64,000 bases of DNA from Niallia nealsonii (GCF_002835805.1 NZ_PISE01000020.1:1-64000), one strand, 5' to 3'. Positions 29,836-38,977 are shown, numbered from the stretch's first letter. Program-made: numbers and translations. Notes: a model not told the origin generated them from the letters alone.

Positions 29836-29849
29836 ATATACCGCTTACA
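29836..29849 (-). promoter_or_regulatory. Candidate cre site at the transcription start of the acid-sugar operon
   Basis: On the minus strand TGTAAGCGGTATAT matches 12 of 14 positions of the cre consensus. It begins about seven bases after the -10 box, where CcpA binding would block transcription. Confidence 0.5.
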
Positions 29850-29855
29850 TTTTTC

Positions 29856-29911
29856 ATTATAGAACTAAAAGTTTAAAAATACAACAGTTATTTGTTGAAT
29901 TTTTAAACTTT
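29856..29911 (-). promoter_or_regulatory. Sigma-A promoter with a 19-bp inverted-repeat operator
   Basis: On the minus strand TTGTAT (84-79) and TATAAT (61-56) are spaced by 17 bp. Two 19-bp arms, 29868-29886 and 29893-29911, are inverted copies with one mismatch and a 6-bp spacer (AAAGTTTAAAAATACAACA and TGTTGAATTTTTAAACTTT). The repeat covers the -35 box and the DNA just upstream. No -24/-12 (GG...GC) sigma-54 promoter is seen in the gap. It is the likely binding site of the adjacent PrpR-type regulator. Confidence 0.75.
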
Positions 29912-29943
29912 ATGAAAATCGTTGCATTTTGAAACACTTTAAC

Positions 29944-31707
29944 CTATTTTAATTTTCTCCAAAGGGTCGTCCTATTGATTCCGAGCCTTTCAGCAGTTCT
30001 GGTTTGATTTTTTCCTTCTTCTAGCCAAACCTGCTGGATAATTCTCTTTTCTATTTCTTCTAACGTACCAAAAAGAGGAAAGCTATTCCCAGCATCACTA
30101 ATAGAATCTTCTTGTTCTATCTCTACGATATCTCCGAGTTCAAGATAATAGCCATCGGCGAGTAAAACACTGCTATTAATCATTTGTTTCAGTTGATTTA
30201 TATTCCCCGTCCAAGCTCTATTTTCTAAATATTCCTTTACGTCCTTGCGAAGGCCCACTATTTGTTTCCCATATTTCAAATTCATTTCATTGATAAAAAT
30301 AGATGCTAGCCCTTCTATATCTTCCTTTCGCTCTCTTAATGGAGGCAAGGCAAAACTTGTCTCTGATAAAAGATTGTACAAACTTTCATAAAAATCGCCA
30401 GAAAGAATCTGATTATATATATTTGTATTACAAGAAACAATCAGTTGAAAATCTTTTTGACATTCTTCTAAATAAACATATAGCTCCTTTTGAATATCCA
30501 TTGATAAAAATTCTATATTTTTTATAAAAATGGTGCCTATTTGATCATCTTTATTATTATTTTCCTTCGAAAGTAGACGAAGCAGCCATTCATTCCACAT
30601 GCTCTTCTCCATTGCTTCACAGTCAAATGTAATAAAAGGAGCTTTGTTGATATTATTTCGATTAACATGAATATAATACGCTAAATGCTCCTTGCCAGTT
30701 CCCCGCTCTCCATTTATCCAAATCATCGAATCTTTATCTGGATATTGTTTCACATAATTAAAGATTTTTTGGGTCTTTTCATTTTTAGAAATAAATGTAT
30801 TGATATTATTTCTATTTGTCACACCAATAGACGAAAAAGCACCATTATCCTTATTCTTATTGAGCTTTTCTATTTTCTCCAATTTAAAAAGAAGGTTTTT
30901 AGAATCACCTATACTAATTTCTTCTCCATTTATTTTCCAATCGTATTCCTCTTCTTTTACTATCGATAAACTTTTCTTATTTTTTTTTATTTTAGGCACT
31001 AAATTGTCTAAATGTAATTCTAGCGCTTCTGTTACATGATGGATAAAATACTTATTGCTGTAGATACAGTTTTTAGCATCATCATAAATCGTTATCCCTA
31101 TATGCTCCGCTTCCAATATTTGATGGGGCAAGGAATAGTTATTTTTTATTTTTTTATATAGTTCATATGCTTTCTCGGCATTTCGAAAAGCTCTTATTAC
31201 ACTTTCTTTTCCAGACGTAAGAAGAATTCCGTTTAACCCTAAGCTTTCTGCCTTTTTAACGGTTATAACATCTCCAATGATATTTTGATAGCCATTTAAC
31301 TTTAAGCTTTCTAATATAGCCTTGATATCTTTTTCTTGATTTACCTTAAAAGAAGACATACTTATATTTAAAATTTCACAAACAGCAGCTGCCCCTTCTG
31401 CTATTTGTGCAAATCCTACAATTGCTGTTTTTCCAGGGTATTTTTTTACTAGTGTTAAAACTCGCAGCATATCATAGCCAGATACTTCAATCTCAATAAC
31501 TGGTATATTCAGCTCTCGTTGTATTAATTCTGCTGTCCCCCCTCTACTAATGATTATGTCTATCCCCTCATTTTTTGCTGCTCTAGCAAGGGTTAGCCCT
31601 TTATCCAAATCCCCTATTTCAGTAATAATATCAAGCTTTTCCTTTTTAGCCAGCTGTGTAACTAATTCCTTTAAGCCCTCATATGGGGCAATAGCTAATA
31701 CTTTCAT
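29944..31707 (-). CDS. PrpR-type regulator with a degenerate AAA+ domain
   Basis: A 587-aa protein built like a bacterial enhancer-binding protein. It has a PrpR N-terminal sensor (about 1-170, with IISRGGTAELIQRELNIPVIEI), a PAS-like region (about 190-280), an AAA+ domain (about 300-510) and a FIS-type HTH at the end (TRTAERLGINRTTLWRKL). Walker A (GERGTGKEHLA) and PPLRERKEDIEGL are present. The GAFTGA segment is missing, and Walker B reads GTIFIKNIE instead of GTLFLDEI, so both acidic residues are replaced. It is therefore unlikely to remodel sigma-54 and probably binds DNA as a classical regulator. GAGGGTGAG precedes the ATG. Confidence 0.85.
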   Translation of the reverse strand: MKVLAIAPYEGLKELVTQLAKKEKLDIITEIGDLDKGLTLARAAKNEGIDIIISRGGTAELIQRELNIPVIEIEVSGYDMLRVLTLVKKYPGKTAIVGFAQIAEGAAAVCEILNISMSSFKVNQEKDIKAILESLKLNGYQNIIGDVITVKKAESLGLNGILLTSGKESVIRAFRNAEKAYELYKKIKNNYSLPHQILEAEHIGITIYDDAKNCIYSNKYFIHHVTEALELHLDNLVPKIKKNKKSLSIVKEEEYDWKINGEEISIGDSKNLLFKLEKIEKLNKNKDNGAFSSIGVTNRNNINTFISKNEKTQKIFNYVKQYPDKDSMIWINGERGTGKEHLAYYIHVNRNNINKAPFITFDCEAMEKSMWNEWLLRLLSKENNNKDDQIGTIFIKNIEFLSMDIQKELYVYLEECQKDFQLIVSCNTNIYNQILSGDFYESLYNLLSETSFALPPLRERKEDIEGLASIFINEMNLKYGKQIVGLRKDVKEYLENRAWTGNINQLKQMINSSVLLADGYYLELGDIVEIEQEDSISDAGNSFPLFGTLEEIEKRIIQQVWLEEGKNQTRTAERLGINRTTLWRKLK

Positions 31708-31799
31708 TCGCTCACCCTCTGTTGCATATTTAAACATATTCATACTATATCAGAAAATATGATTGATGAAAAATGAAACCCTTTTAGAATATACTGCTA

Positions 31800-31945
31800 A
31801 TAGAGTCTTTTATTATTTTCCTTACTGTAAGACAGACTTTGACCCCGAAGGAGCAAACCGCAAGCCTCAAAAAACTGATTCATTGATTAATTAAAAGCCA
31901 ACTTCAAAATAGTCTTATCCACCAATCCAGCTTTTTTTAGTGGCC
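31800..31945. repeat. Degenerate remnant of a MITE-like repeat
   Basis: Pieces such as GACCCCGAAGGAGCAAACCG and the right flank AAAAGCCAACTTCAAAATAG, followed by a TATCCACCAATCCAGCTTTTTT-like end, match the core and right end of copy 2 at 21451-21640. The palindrome is broken. The rest of 31708-32117 holds no gene. Confidence 0.5.
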
Positions 31946-32117
31946 AATTTTTTCTAGGGGGAATTTAAAGCATTCTTTAAACAGTTTGTTAAAAGAAGAC
32001 AAGTAACAAAAAAGTCGTTGACCAAGGAAATAATAGAACGAAGATTTTTATCCAAATGAGGCGGTCGTTCGAATAAATAGCAAAGATACTAAATAAAAAA
32101 AGCCTCCAGGAATATGA

Positions 32118-32885
32118 TTAAAATATCCCTAGAAACTTCTTTTTCTTTCTAATCGGCTGTGGCATTTCTTTATAAACATTTTTATCTTCTATAAGAAGTT
32201 CTGCATTTTCTGTAAATAAGTAGACATAATCGGAACCAAAATTCGCTTCGATTTCATCCAGCGCCTGGCTCATTTTAAATGTGCGAGTTGTGGTATTATG
32301 GGCATCTGATGCGATGAAATGAGTTAGGTTTGCTTCGATTAGCTGTTCGGAAAATTGTTTTACCTTTTTGCCAAAGTATCCACAGACACTTGCTCCTGTG
32401 ACTTGTGTTAGTGCCCCGTTTTGGACAAGTTTGTACATTAAATCAGGCTTTTCTTGCAGTTCTTTATTTCGTTCTGGATGGACAATAATTGGAATGATTC
32501 CTTGTGTCTGGATATCATATAATAATCTTTCTGCATATCTCGGTACAGAAGAGGAAGGAAATTCAATAAAAAGATATTTAGTATGATTTAGTGTCAGTAT
32601 TTCCCCTTTTTCGTAGTCTTCCAACACTTCCCCAAATATGCGCACTTCTTGTCCTGGCAGGATATTAATCGGCATATTTTTTTGTTTTAGCACCTTATTT
32701 AAATCTTCCACATGTTGCAGAATATCTTCTTTTTTGTTGGTGAATTGATTGTTTCTGTGATGAGGTGTTGCAATAATTGTTTTAATGCCTTCTTCAGATG
32801 CCACTCTTGCCATTTCTAAACTATCTTCAATTGAACTTGCGCCATCATCTATTCCAGGCAGTATATGACAATGAATATCGATCAT
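32118..32885 (-). CDS. Tyrosine-protein phosphatase, PHP superfamily (CpsB/CapC/YwqE)
   Basis: A 255-aa manganese-dependent PHP-type phosphatase. It shows the metal-binding MIDIHCHILPGIDDGASS at the N-terminus, IATPHHRN, the GQEVRIFGE segment, IIVHPERNKEL and FIASDAHNTTTRTF. It dephosphorylates the BY-kinase (11018) and its targets, so it belongs functionally to the EPS locus although it lies 20 kb away. The C-terminus is basic (PIRKKKKFLGIF). A second, decayed copy is next to the EPS operon at 13773. GGGGAGATGAG precedes the ATG. Confidence 0.93.
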   Translation of the reverse strand: MIDIHCHILPGIDDGASSIEDSLEMARVASEEGIKTIIATPHHRNNQFTNKKEDILQHVEDLNKVLKQKNMPINILPGQEVRIFGEVLEDYEKGEILTLNHTKYLFIEFPSSSVPRYAERLLYDIQTQGIIPIIVHPERNKELQEKPDLMYKLVQNGALTQVTGASVCGYFGKKVKQFSEQLIEANLTHFIASDAHNTTTRTFKMSQALDEIEANFGSDYVYLFTENAELLIEDKNVYKEMPQPIRKKKKFLGIF

Positions 32886-33088
32886 CGGCTCATCTCCCCT
32901 TTTTATTTATTATTCTATTATACTATCTATCTAAAAAAATTTATTATCTATTTATAAAAGTTTGATTTTATATAAGTTTGAGATTTTTCGCTGCATCACT
33001 ACTGTATCAATTTTTTTTGTGCATGGAAAGTGATTTCTAGTGGATGGAAGAAATTCCTTAAAGGTGGGATATCTTTATATAAAGTAAA

Positions 33089-33302
33089 GACTGTTTTTAT
33101 ATAGCTTGTTGCTAGTTAACCCGCAGGCTGCATACACTTCGCTTTACGCGGGGCGAGCGTCGAGCCTCCTCGTCGCATACGCTTCTGCGGGGTCTCGCCT
33201 GTCTCGCTAATCCCGCAGGAGTCTACGTGTATGCAGCCTGCTCAGTAATTCTAAAATTTTTTTCATCTTATTCAAAAAGCAACAAACTTTTAGAAAAGAG
33301 CC
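33089..33302. mobile_element. MITE-like palindromic repeat, copy 3
   Basis: Terminal inverted repeats (GACTGTTTTTATATAGCTTG and AACTTTTAGAAAAGAGCC) flank a strong palindrome: GCAGGCTGCATACACTTCGC at the left and GTGTATGCAGCCTGC at the right. The inner blocks GCGGGGTCTCGCCTGTCTCG and CCCGCAGGAGTC are also present. No gene. Confidence 0.7.
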
Positions 33303-33346
33303 AAAGCAAAAAAGGCCAACAATTTGTCAGCCCTTCTAATTTTTTA

Positions 33347-33823
33347 TTATAAATGATTATTTTGATAAGCCGCCACAATGGATTGTGCTTGTTGATATTC
33401 TTGTTGTGCTGTTTGAACGTCCTGCTGTTCTTGTTTCAGTGTTTGCTGTGCTTGTTTCACTTGCTGCTGTGCTTGGTATAAATGCTGATTTTCTGTTTGT
33501 ACAAGCTGCTGTGCTTGCAGGAGTTGTTGATTTTCTAGCTGCAGCTGGTCGTATGCCGTTTGAACATCTTGCTGCAGCTGCTGTAATTGCTGCAATTCTT
33601 GAAGATCAGAAGTTTGAATGCTTTGCAGCTGTTGTTGTGCTTGTTGTACTGCTTGTTTTGCCTGCTGCATTGCTTGGTTTGCTTGCTGCATTTGCTGTTG
33701 GTTTGATGCTTGCCCTGTTGCCTGTTGTCCTTGCTGGCTTAATGCTTGTTGTACTGCTTGTTGGACTTGCAGTACAGATTGAACAGCTTGTGGCAGTTGC
33801 GACGGTTGATTTTGTTGTGTCAT
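33347..33823 (-). CDS. Glutamine-rich coiled-coil protein of unknown function
   Basis: A 158-aa protein, nearly half of it glutamine, with heptad-like QQ-A/L patterns through most of its length (for example QAVQQAQQQLQSIQTSDLQE). No signal peptide, Cys or membrane segment is present. It probably forms a long helical coiled coil. Gln-rich low-complexity proteins occur among spore coat and matrix proteins of Bacillaceae, but I do not recognise a named family. The start ATG is placed after TTGGAGG with a 10-base spacer; an upstream extension is unlikely. It is a single gene flanked by a MITE-like element. Confidence 0.7.
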   Translation of the reverse strand: MTQQNQPSQLPQAVQSVLQVQQAVQQALSQQGQQATGQASNQQQMQQANQAMQQAKQAVQQAQQQLQSIQTSDLQELQQLQQLQQDVQTAYDQLQLENQQLLQAQQLVQTENQHLYQAQQQVKQAQQTLKQEQQDVQTAQQEYQQAQSIVAAYQNNHL

Positions 33824-33931
33824 AAAACAAAAGCCTCCAATAATTATGATATATTGCTTCAAATAGCTATAATTATTGTGTACTTAATGGCTTTCTTTAT
33901 ACGATAGCTTCACTTGAAATTGGAGCAAATC

Positions 33932-34324
33932 TCACTTGCTATAATTAAGCTCCCATGTCACTCCATATTTATCGACTACTACCGCATATTTTGAATTCCA
34001 AAAGGTATCCTGCAGCTCCATTTTAATATGTCCATTTTCTGCTATCTTTTGATACAAGCTATTTAATTCCTCTTCTGTTTCAGCATCCATCATCAGCCAC
34101 ATATTGTTGCCTTTTTGTGTTTCTCCAAATACATCCGCAAAATAAATAATGCAGGATTCGTTTATATGAAGCTCGGCATGAATATATTTGCCCTCATGTC
34201 CTTTAAACATTTCCATTCCATCTGCAAGCTGAACATTTTTAATCTCTCCACCAAAAGTTTGCTGATAATATTCTATTGCTTCTTTACAATTTTCCAAGTA
34301 AATATGCGGCAATATTCTTTTCAT
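33932..34324 (-). CDS. VOC-superfamily protein (PhnB-like)
   Basis: A 130-aa glyoxalase/bleomycin-resistance-fold protein of the PhnB/3-demethylubiquinone-methyltransferase-like group. It shows ILPHIYLENCKEAIEYYQQ, FGGEIKNVQLADGMEMF, IHAELHINESCIIYFADVF and FWNSKYAVVVDKYGVTWELN. The usual metal ligands of glyoxalase I are not obvious, and the biochemical role of this group is mostly unknown. The ATG follows AAGGGGAAG. It is a monocistronic gene. Confidence 0.85.
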   Translation of the reverse strand: MKRILPHIYLENCKEAIEYYQQTFGGEIKNVQLADGMEMFKGHEGKYIHAELHINESCIIYFADVFGETQKGNNMWLMMDAETEEELNSLYQKIAENGHIKMELQDTFWNSKYAVVVDKYGVTWELNYSK

Positions 34325-34422
34325 TTTATTCTTCCCCTTTATTTCTTATCTTTCATCTAGCTTAAGCAAAATATTAATCCTAAACCTTTTGATCCATCAT
34401 TATACAATGGAATTTACAAATC

Positions 34423-34866
34423 TTATGGAATATAGCTTTCCAAAAGCAGCTTCGTAGTCTGCGTCATATGAGCAGGAAGGCTGTTTGGAGGAAAATACTG
34501 AAACTTGCTGAGTTCCTCATAATCCACTTTGAAATCTTTTTCCAATATTTCTGCTTCAAATAAGGCAATCACACTGTATACTTGATCTCCATTTGGGTAT
34601 TCATGGTACAATTCTGCCCCAGAGAAAATGCCGCACCATTTGAGACATGGACTAGCTACATGAAGCTCTTCTCTTATTTCCCGCTGCATTGTTTCTTCAA
34701 AGGTTTCTCCTAATTCCATATATCCACCGCATAATCCCCAATTATTTGTATCCTTGCGAAAAACTAATAATAGCTCGTCTTTTTTATTCTTTATGATCGC
34801 TGCAGATGAATTTAGAATTAGCGGCCTGCTTCCAGTGAGGCTTCTTATTTCTTCAATATAGCCCAT
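34423..34866 (-). CDS. Nudix hydrolase
   Basis: A 147-aa Nudix-fold pyrophosphohydrolase. The complete Nudix box is visible: GGYMELGETFEETMQREIRE followed by EL (G-x5-E-x7-REUxEE). The N-terminus AIIKNKKDELLLVFRKDTNN and the aromatic NWGLCGGYMEL support ADP-ribose- or nucleotide-type substrates, but the substrate cannot be fixed. The second ATG (MGYIEEIRSL) lies six bases after GAGGG and is taken as the start. Confidence 0.87.
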   Translation of the reverse strand: MGYIEEIRSLTGSRPLILNSSAAIIKNKKDELLLVFRKDTNNWGLCGGYMELGETFEETMQREIREELHVASPCLKWCGIFSGAELYHEYPNGDQVYSVIALFEAEILEKDFKVDYEELSKFQYFPPNSLPAHMTQTTKLLLESYIP

Positions 34867-35245
34867 ATGCATCCCTCTTTTTTGTGTTCGTTATTCTTAT
34901 CCTTTCCGTTTACTCAAAAATTATGGAGAAATTTGCTGCTGACAAAGGTTCTTATTCCTAGATTAGTGACTGAATGCTTTATCTTATCGTTTTGCAGCAT
35001 CTATATTTTTTTGCCTTTATATAGGTAATGGATAGAAATTTTTAGAGGCACAATGCAAATCAAGTGACTTTTCAGATAAACATGTCATAATAAAAAACCA
35101 AGGACTTTTTTCACATTTTAATGTTTACCCCATTCTAAATATGGGTATTTAGATGTAGAAAAAGTGATTTTTTAACCATATATTTCAAATTCAAGTAGTT
35201 TGAATTAAATCTATTTTTTTTACAGTTTCCAAGGAGGAAAAAGGA
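34867..35245. other. Intergenic region before the chemoreceptor gene
   Basis: It separates two divergent genes. I see no reading frame, no hairpin with a U-tract and no sigma-D-type promoter (TAAA-N15-GCCGATAT) that would match the chemoreceptor. Only the ribosome binding site AAGGAGG at its end is clear. Confidence 0.4.
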
Positions 35246-36925
35246 ATGAGTATTAGACAGAAATTTATTGCTGGCTTTGGAGTCATCATTTTATTTATAG
35301 CGGCTATTGCTTCACTTGGATTTTATGGAAATGAGTATACCGATCAACAGCTTGAGGGAATGATGGAGGAAGATTATACTTTGGTGTCCCTTGCAACAAA
35401 GATGGAGGTTAATGTATCGAAGCGGGTAATTTTGGCTCGCGGTTATGTATTATACGGGGATGATACGTATAAAGAGCGCTTTTTGAAGGAAACGGAAAAG
35501 GCAGCCGATTTAACAGAACAGATAAATGAGGTAATGGGGAATTCTAAAGAATATCAAGAAGCTGTCGCCAAAAGCATCAAATGGGAGAATTTAATCATTG
35601 ATCAAGTTATTCCTGCATATGAAGAGGGCGGTTTTAATGCGGCTATTCCGTTAATGGAACAGTATTGTCAAACATGGTCGGAGGAAGCGATGAATGCTTG
35701 GATCGGCATTCAGGAAACAGCTGATAAAGATTTGATACATACTAATAATACCATTCAGGAAGACAATTCCTTTCAGCAGCAGCTTTTTATTGGTCTCGCG
35801 ATTTTAACAACGATTATTGCGTTGACTGTGGCTTTTTGGATGTCTCGTTCCATTGTGCGTCCAATACTTGCAGTGGCAAAACAGCTGACGCTAATTGGGA
35901 AAGGCGATTTATCTGTCGCTCCTCTTCACTTTAAGCGCAAAGATGAGTTCCATACACTTGCTGCCACATTAAATGATATGGTGAAAAATTTAAGTGATAT
36001 GGTTTCCCGCATTACGATGATTGAAAATAATCTGTATACTACTTCTAGCGATTTGCTTAACAATAGGGAAGGGCTAAAAGATAAAGCGACTGCTGTAAAA
36101 GATGCGATTGATGCAGTAGCAACTGGCTCTGCGATACAAATGGAAGGGGCAGTGGAAACGTCTCTTGCAATGGCTGCCGTCTCAACAAGCATGGAGCATA
36201 TTGCTAATGCTTCTTCTCAAGTCTCTGATTATTCTGTTCGCGTTAATCAGTATGCATCAGAAGGAAATACAATTGTACAAGGAACCATTAAGGAGTTAAC
36301 GGAACTGGATGTATCTGTTAAAGAAACATCTGATACAATCACCAGTCTCCATGATAAAACCGATCGAATTGGCGAAATCTCGGCACTTATCCATGATATT
36401 TCGGAGCAGACAAACTTGCTTTCCCTAAATGCAGCGATTGAAGCAGCTCGTGCCGGCGAACATGGAAGAGGATTTGAAGTGGTTGCCAATGAAGTAAGAA
36501 ATCTTGCCAGACGCACGAAAGAGTCATCTGGAGAAATTGTTGCTTTAATCACAGCCATAAAAAAAGAGACCAATGGAGCCCTTTCTTCTACGTTAAAAAG
36601 CCAAAAAGAAATGGAAGCAAGTCTTCATGCAGCAAACAATGCTGGACTGGCTTTTAAAAATATTGCAAAAGCTGTTCAAACCATATCTGCCCAAATCCAA
36701 GAAGTATCGGCATCATCTGAAGAAGTTTCTGCAAGTGTAGAGGAAATTACCGCCTCGGTTGAGCAGTTATCCGGCATTGCCAAAGAAAATGTAGACTATG
36801 TTCATCATGTAACTTCTTCTACGGAAAGCCAGATGCAGTCGATGTATAAAGTTGGCGTTTCTATTGAGGAATTAAATAAAATGGCACGTGAACTAAAAGG
36901 GATTATGGAGCGTTTTGAGGTGTAG
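35246..36925 (+). CDS. Methyl-accepting chemotaxis protein
   Basis: A 559-aa membrane chemoreceptor. It has a first membrane segment at about residues 8-28, an extracellular four-helix-bundle-like sensor to about 180, a second membrane segment near 182-204 and HAMP ([20 protein letters not shown]) to about 255. A long coiled coil ends in the CheA/CheW-binding tip [21 protein letters not shown] and [18 protein letters not shown]. The ligand is unknown. It is a single gene, as common for receptors in Bacillaceae. AAGGAGG precedes the ATG. Confidence 0.93.
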   Translation: MSIRQKFIAGFGVIILFIAAIASLGFYGNEYTDQQLEGMMEEDYTLVSLATKMEVNVSKRVILARGYVLYGDDTYKERFLKETEKAADLTEQINEVMGNSKEYQEAVAKSIKWENLIIDQVIPAYEEGGFNAAIPLMEQYCQTWSEEAMNAWIGIQETADKDLIHTNNTIQEDNSFQQQLFIGLAILTTIIALTVAFWMSRSIVRPILAVAKQLTLIGKGDLSVAPLHFKRKDEFHTLAATLNDMVKNLSDMVSRITMIENNLYTTSSDLLNNREGLKDKATAVKDAIDAVATGSAIQMEGAVETSLAMAAVSTSMEHIANASSQVSDYSVRVNQYASEGNTIVQGTIKELTELDVSVKETSDTITSLHDKTDRIGEISALIHDISEQTNLLSLNAAIEAARAGEHGRGFEVVANEVRNLARRTKESSGEIVALITAIKKETNGALSSTLKSQKEMEASLHAANNAGLAFKNIAKAVQTISAQIQEVSASSEEVSASVEEITASVEQLSGIAKENVDYVHHVTSSTESQMQSMYKVGVSIEELNKMARELKGIMERFEV

Positions 36926-37062
36926 GAAGTTAGTTGGATAAGAGGCTTTCTAATAAGTCCTAAAAATAAAATCAGTTGAAGAAATACAGAGTACTTTTCT
37001 TTACTTGATAATTTGTTGATGGAAGCGGAAATCAACAGAACAGTTTAACAGAGTTAAAAAAG

Positions 37063-37118
37063 GAGGGGGCTGTATCCAAAAGTGATTTTTAATGACTTTT
37101 GGGGCAGCTCTTCTTTTT
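37063..37118 (+). terminator. Imperfect hairpin with U-tract after the chemoreceptor region
   Basis: GGGGGCTGTATCCAAAAGT pairs imperfectly with ACTTTTGGGGCAGCTC, followed by TTCTTTTTTA. It lies 140 bp past the mcp stop. Confidence 0.55.
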
Positions 37119-37122
37119 TATA

Positions 37123-37343
37123 GGCTGTTTTCGTAAACTTTGTTGCTTTTGGTTGATTTCCGTTTCAGGATGCTCGCTTTCCGTGGGGCGGGTGATGAGC
37201 ATCCTCATGCTGCGCCCTGCGGGGTCTCACCTGTCCCGCTAATCCCACAGGAGTCTCGCACCTTTCACTCCAATCAACCTGTCTTAAAAATGGATTTATT
37301 CATGGAAACTATCTGAAAAACAGCAATCTTTTAGAAAACAACC
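37123..37343. mobile_element. MITE-like palindromic repeat, copy 4
   Basis: It is nearly the same length as copy 1 and has the same ends: GGCTGTTTTCGTAAACTTTG at the left, and CAGCAATCTTTTAGAAAACA followed by ACC at the right. The core has GCTCGCTTTCCGTGGGGCGG and GCGGGGTCTCACCTGTCCCG. It provides the best view of the full element and its terminal inverted repeats. Confidence 0.75.
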
Positions 37344-37480
37344 TTTTTATATACAAATATAATTTAATTTCTAATTATATCTGGAAGGAAAAGTGGCTAG
37401 AGCGCTGTATTTATAAAGCCTTTTCTAAGAAAAAAAGAAAGATGATTGTGCTAAAATTATTTTTGTTTTTCAATACCCTG

Positions 37481-37509
37481 TTGACTTATCGGAATAGTTA
37501 TATTATAAC
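37481..37509 (+). promoter_or_regulatory. Sigma-A promoter of tcyP
   Basis: TTGACT at 37481-37486 and TATAAC at 37504-37509 are spaced by 17 bp, 42 bp before the start codon. The spacer contains TATCGGAATAG, which might be part of a sulfur regulator site (a CymR-type site is not proven). Confidence 0.65.
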
Positions 37510-37550
37510 TATTAAATACATAAGAAAAGAATCTACAGGGGGAAATATTT

Positions 37551-38942
37551 ATGCATCATTTTTTAGTACTGATTAATATTGTTATCTTAGCTGCATTTAT
37601 TGCAGGATTATATATCATGCAGCGTAAGCATGTATCCTTTTCCAAACGAGTATTTACTGCATTAGGATTAGGAATTATCTTTGGTTTTGCGCTTCAATTC
37701 ATTTATGGACCAACCAATGAGGTTACTTTAAATACATCTGATTGGTTTAGCATTGTCGGAAGCGGTTATGTGAAGTTTCTGCAGATGATTGTGATGCCTC
37801 TTGTCTTTATTTCAATCGTTGCATCCTTTACACGATTGAAACTAACGAAAAACATTGGAAAGATCAGCATCTTAACAATTGGTATCTTGCTTGCAACAAC
37901 GGCGGTTGCGGCGGGAATTGCCATTGTCACAACAACTAGCTTTAATTTAGAGTCTGTGCAAATCAGTCAAGGAGATGCGGAAGCACAGCGAGGAGCATAT
38001 CTAGAAGATAATTTAACCAATTTAGAGGCAAAAACGATTCCACAGCAAATCGTAGCATTATTTCCAGCAAATCCATTTCTTGATTTAACTGGAGCTCGTT
38101 CTACTTCTACAATTGGCGTTGTTATTTTCGCTGCATTTGTCGGGATTGCTTATTTAGGCATAAAACGCAAAAAGCCAGAAGAAGCGGCCTTTTTCTCGAA
38201 AATTATTGATACTATTTATGCCATTGTGATGCGTATTGTGACATTAATCCTGCGCTTAACGCCATATGGTATTCTAGCGATTATGACAAAAACAGTGGCA
38301 ACAAGTGATATGGATGCCATCGTCAAATTAGGAAAGTTCGTAGTTGCTTCTTATGTTGCTTTAATCGCGATGTTTCTTGTTCACTTACTTCTATTATTTA
38401 TAATGGGTGCAAATCCTATTACTTATGTAAAAAAAGCCTTTCCAGTATTAGCGTTTGCTTTTACTTCTCGCACAAGTGCTGGAGCGCTTCCGTTAAATAT
38501 TAATACACAGACAAAACAATTAGGTGTGCCAGAAAGTATTGCGAATTTCGCTGGCTCATTCGGTCTTACCATTGGCCAAAATGGCTGTGCAGGCATTTAT
38601 CCTGCGATGCTTGCGGTTATGATTGCACCAACAGTGGGCATTGATCCATTAACGCCTTCCTTTATCTTTACCTTGATTGCCATTGTTGTCATTAGTTCTT
38701 TTGGTGTGGCAGGAGTTGGCGGCGGTGCGACATTTGCGGCAATTCTAGTTTTATCTTCTTTAAATTTACCTGTCGCTTTAGCAGGATTGCTTATTTCTGT
38801 AGAACCATTAATTGATATGGGACGCACTGCTTTAAATGTTAGCGGCAGTATGACCGCTGGGGTAGTCACTAGTAAACTGACAAAAGACTTGGATACAAAA
38901 GTATACAATACCCCTGCTGTTGCCGATACAGTGGATGCTTAA
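37551..38942 (+). CDS. tcyP: L-cystine uptake symporter
   Basis: A 463-aa dicarboxylate/amino acid:cation symporter close to Bacillus TcyP. It begins with a membrane segment followed by MQRKHVSFSKRVFTALGLGI, then GSGYVKFLQMIVMPLVFISI, the transport-domain motif FTSRTSAGALPLNINTQ and GQNGCAGIYPAMLAVMIAPT. It takes up cystine by sodium or proton symport in the cytoplasmic membrane. It is monocistronic, with its own promoter and terminator. CAGGGGG precedes the ATG. Confidence 0.93.
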   Translation: MHHFLVLINIVILAAFIAGLYIMQRKHVSFSKRVFTALGLGIIFGFALQFIYGPTNEVTLNTSDWFSIVGSGYVKFLQMIVMPLVFISIVASFTRLKLTKNIGKISILTIGILLATTAVAAGIAIVTTTSFNLESVQISQGDAEAQRGAYLEDNLTNLEAKTIPQQIVALFPANPFLDLTGARSTSTIGVVIFAAFVGIAYLGIKRKKPEEAAFFSKIIDTIYAIVMRIVTLILRLTPYGILAIMTKTVATSDMDAIVKLGKFVVASYVALIAMFLVHLLLLFIMGANPITYVKKAFPVLAFAFTSRTSAGALPLNINTQTKQLGVPESIANFAGSFGLTIGQNGCAGIYPAMLAVMIAPTVGIDPLTPSFIFTLIAIVVISSFGVAGVGGGATFAAILVLSSLNLPVALAGLLISVEPLIDMGRTALNVSGSMTAGVVTSKLTKDLDTKVYNTPAVADTVDA

Positions 38943-38977
38943 GTTTTGTACAGATAAATAATTTAACTTAAAATAAT

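Noticed and set aside
29944-31707. Functional sigma-54 activator with a -24/-12 promoter
   Set aside because: GAFTGA and the Walker B acids are missing, and no GG-N10-GC promoter is seen before the operon.
33385-33825. 146-codon plus-strand frame rich in V, A and L
   Set aside because: Antisense shadow of the CAA/CAG-rich gene; the minus-strand frame has the better ribosome binding site.
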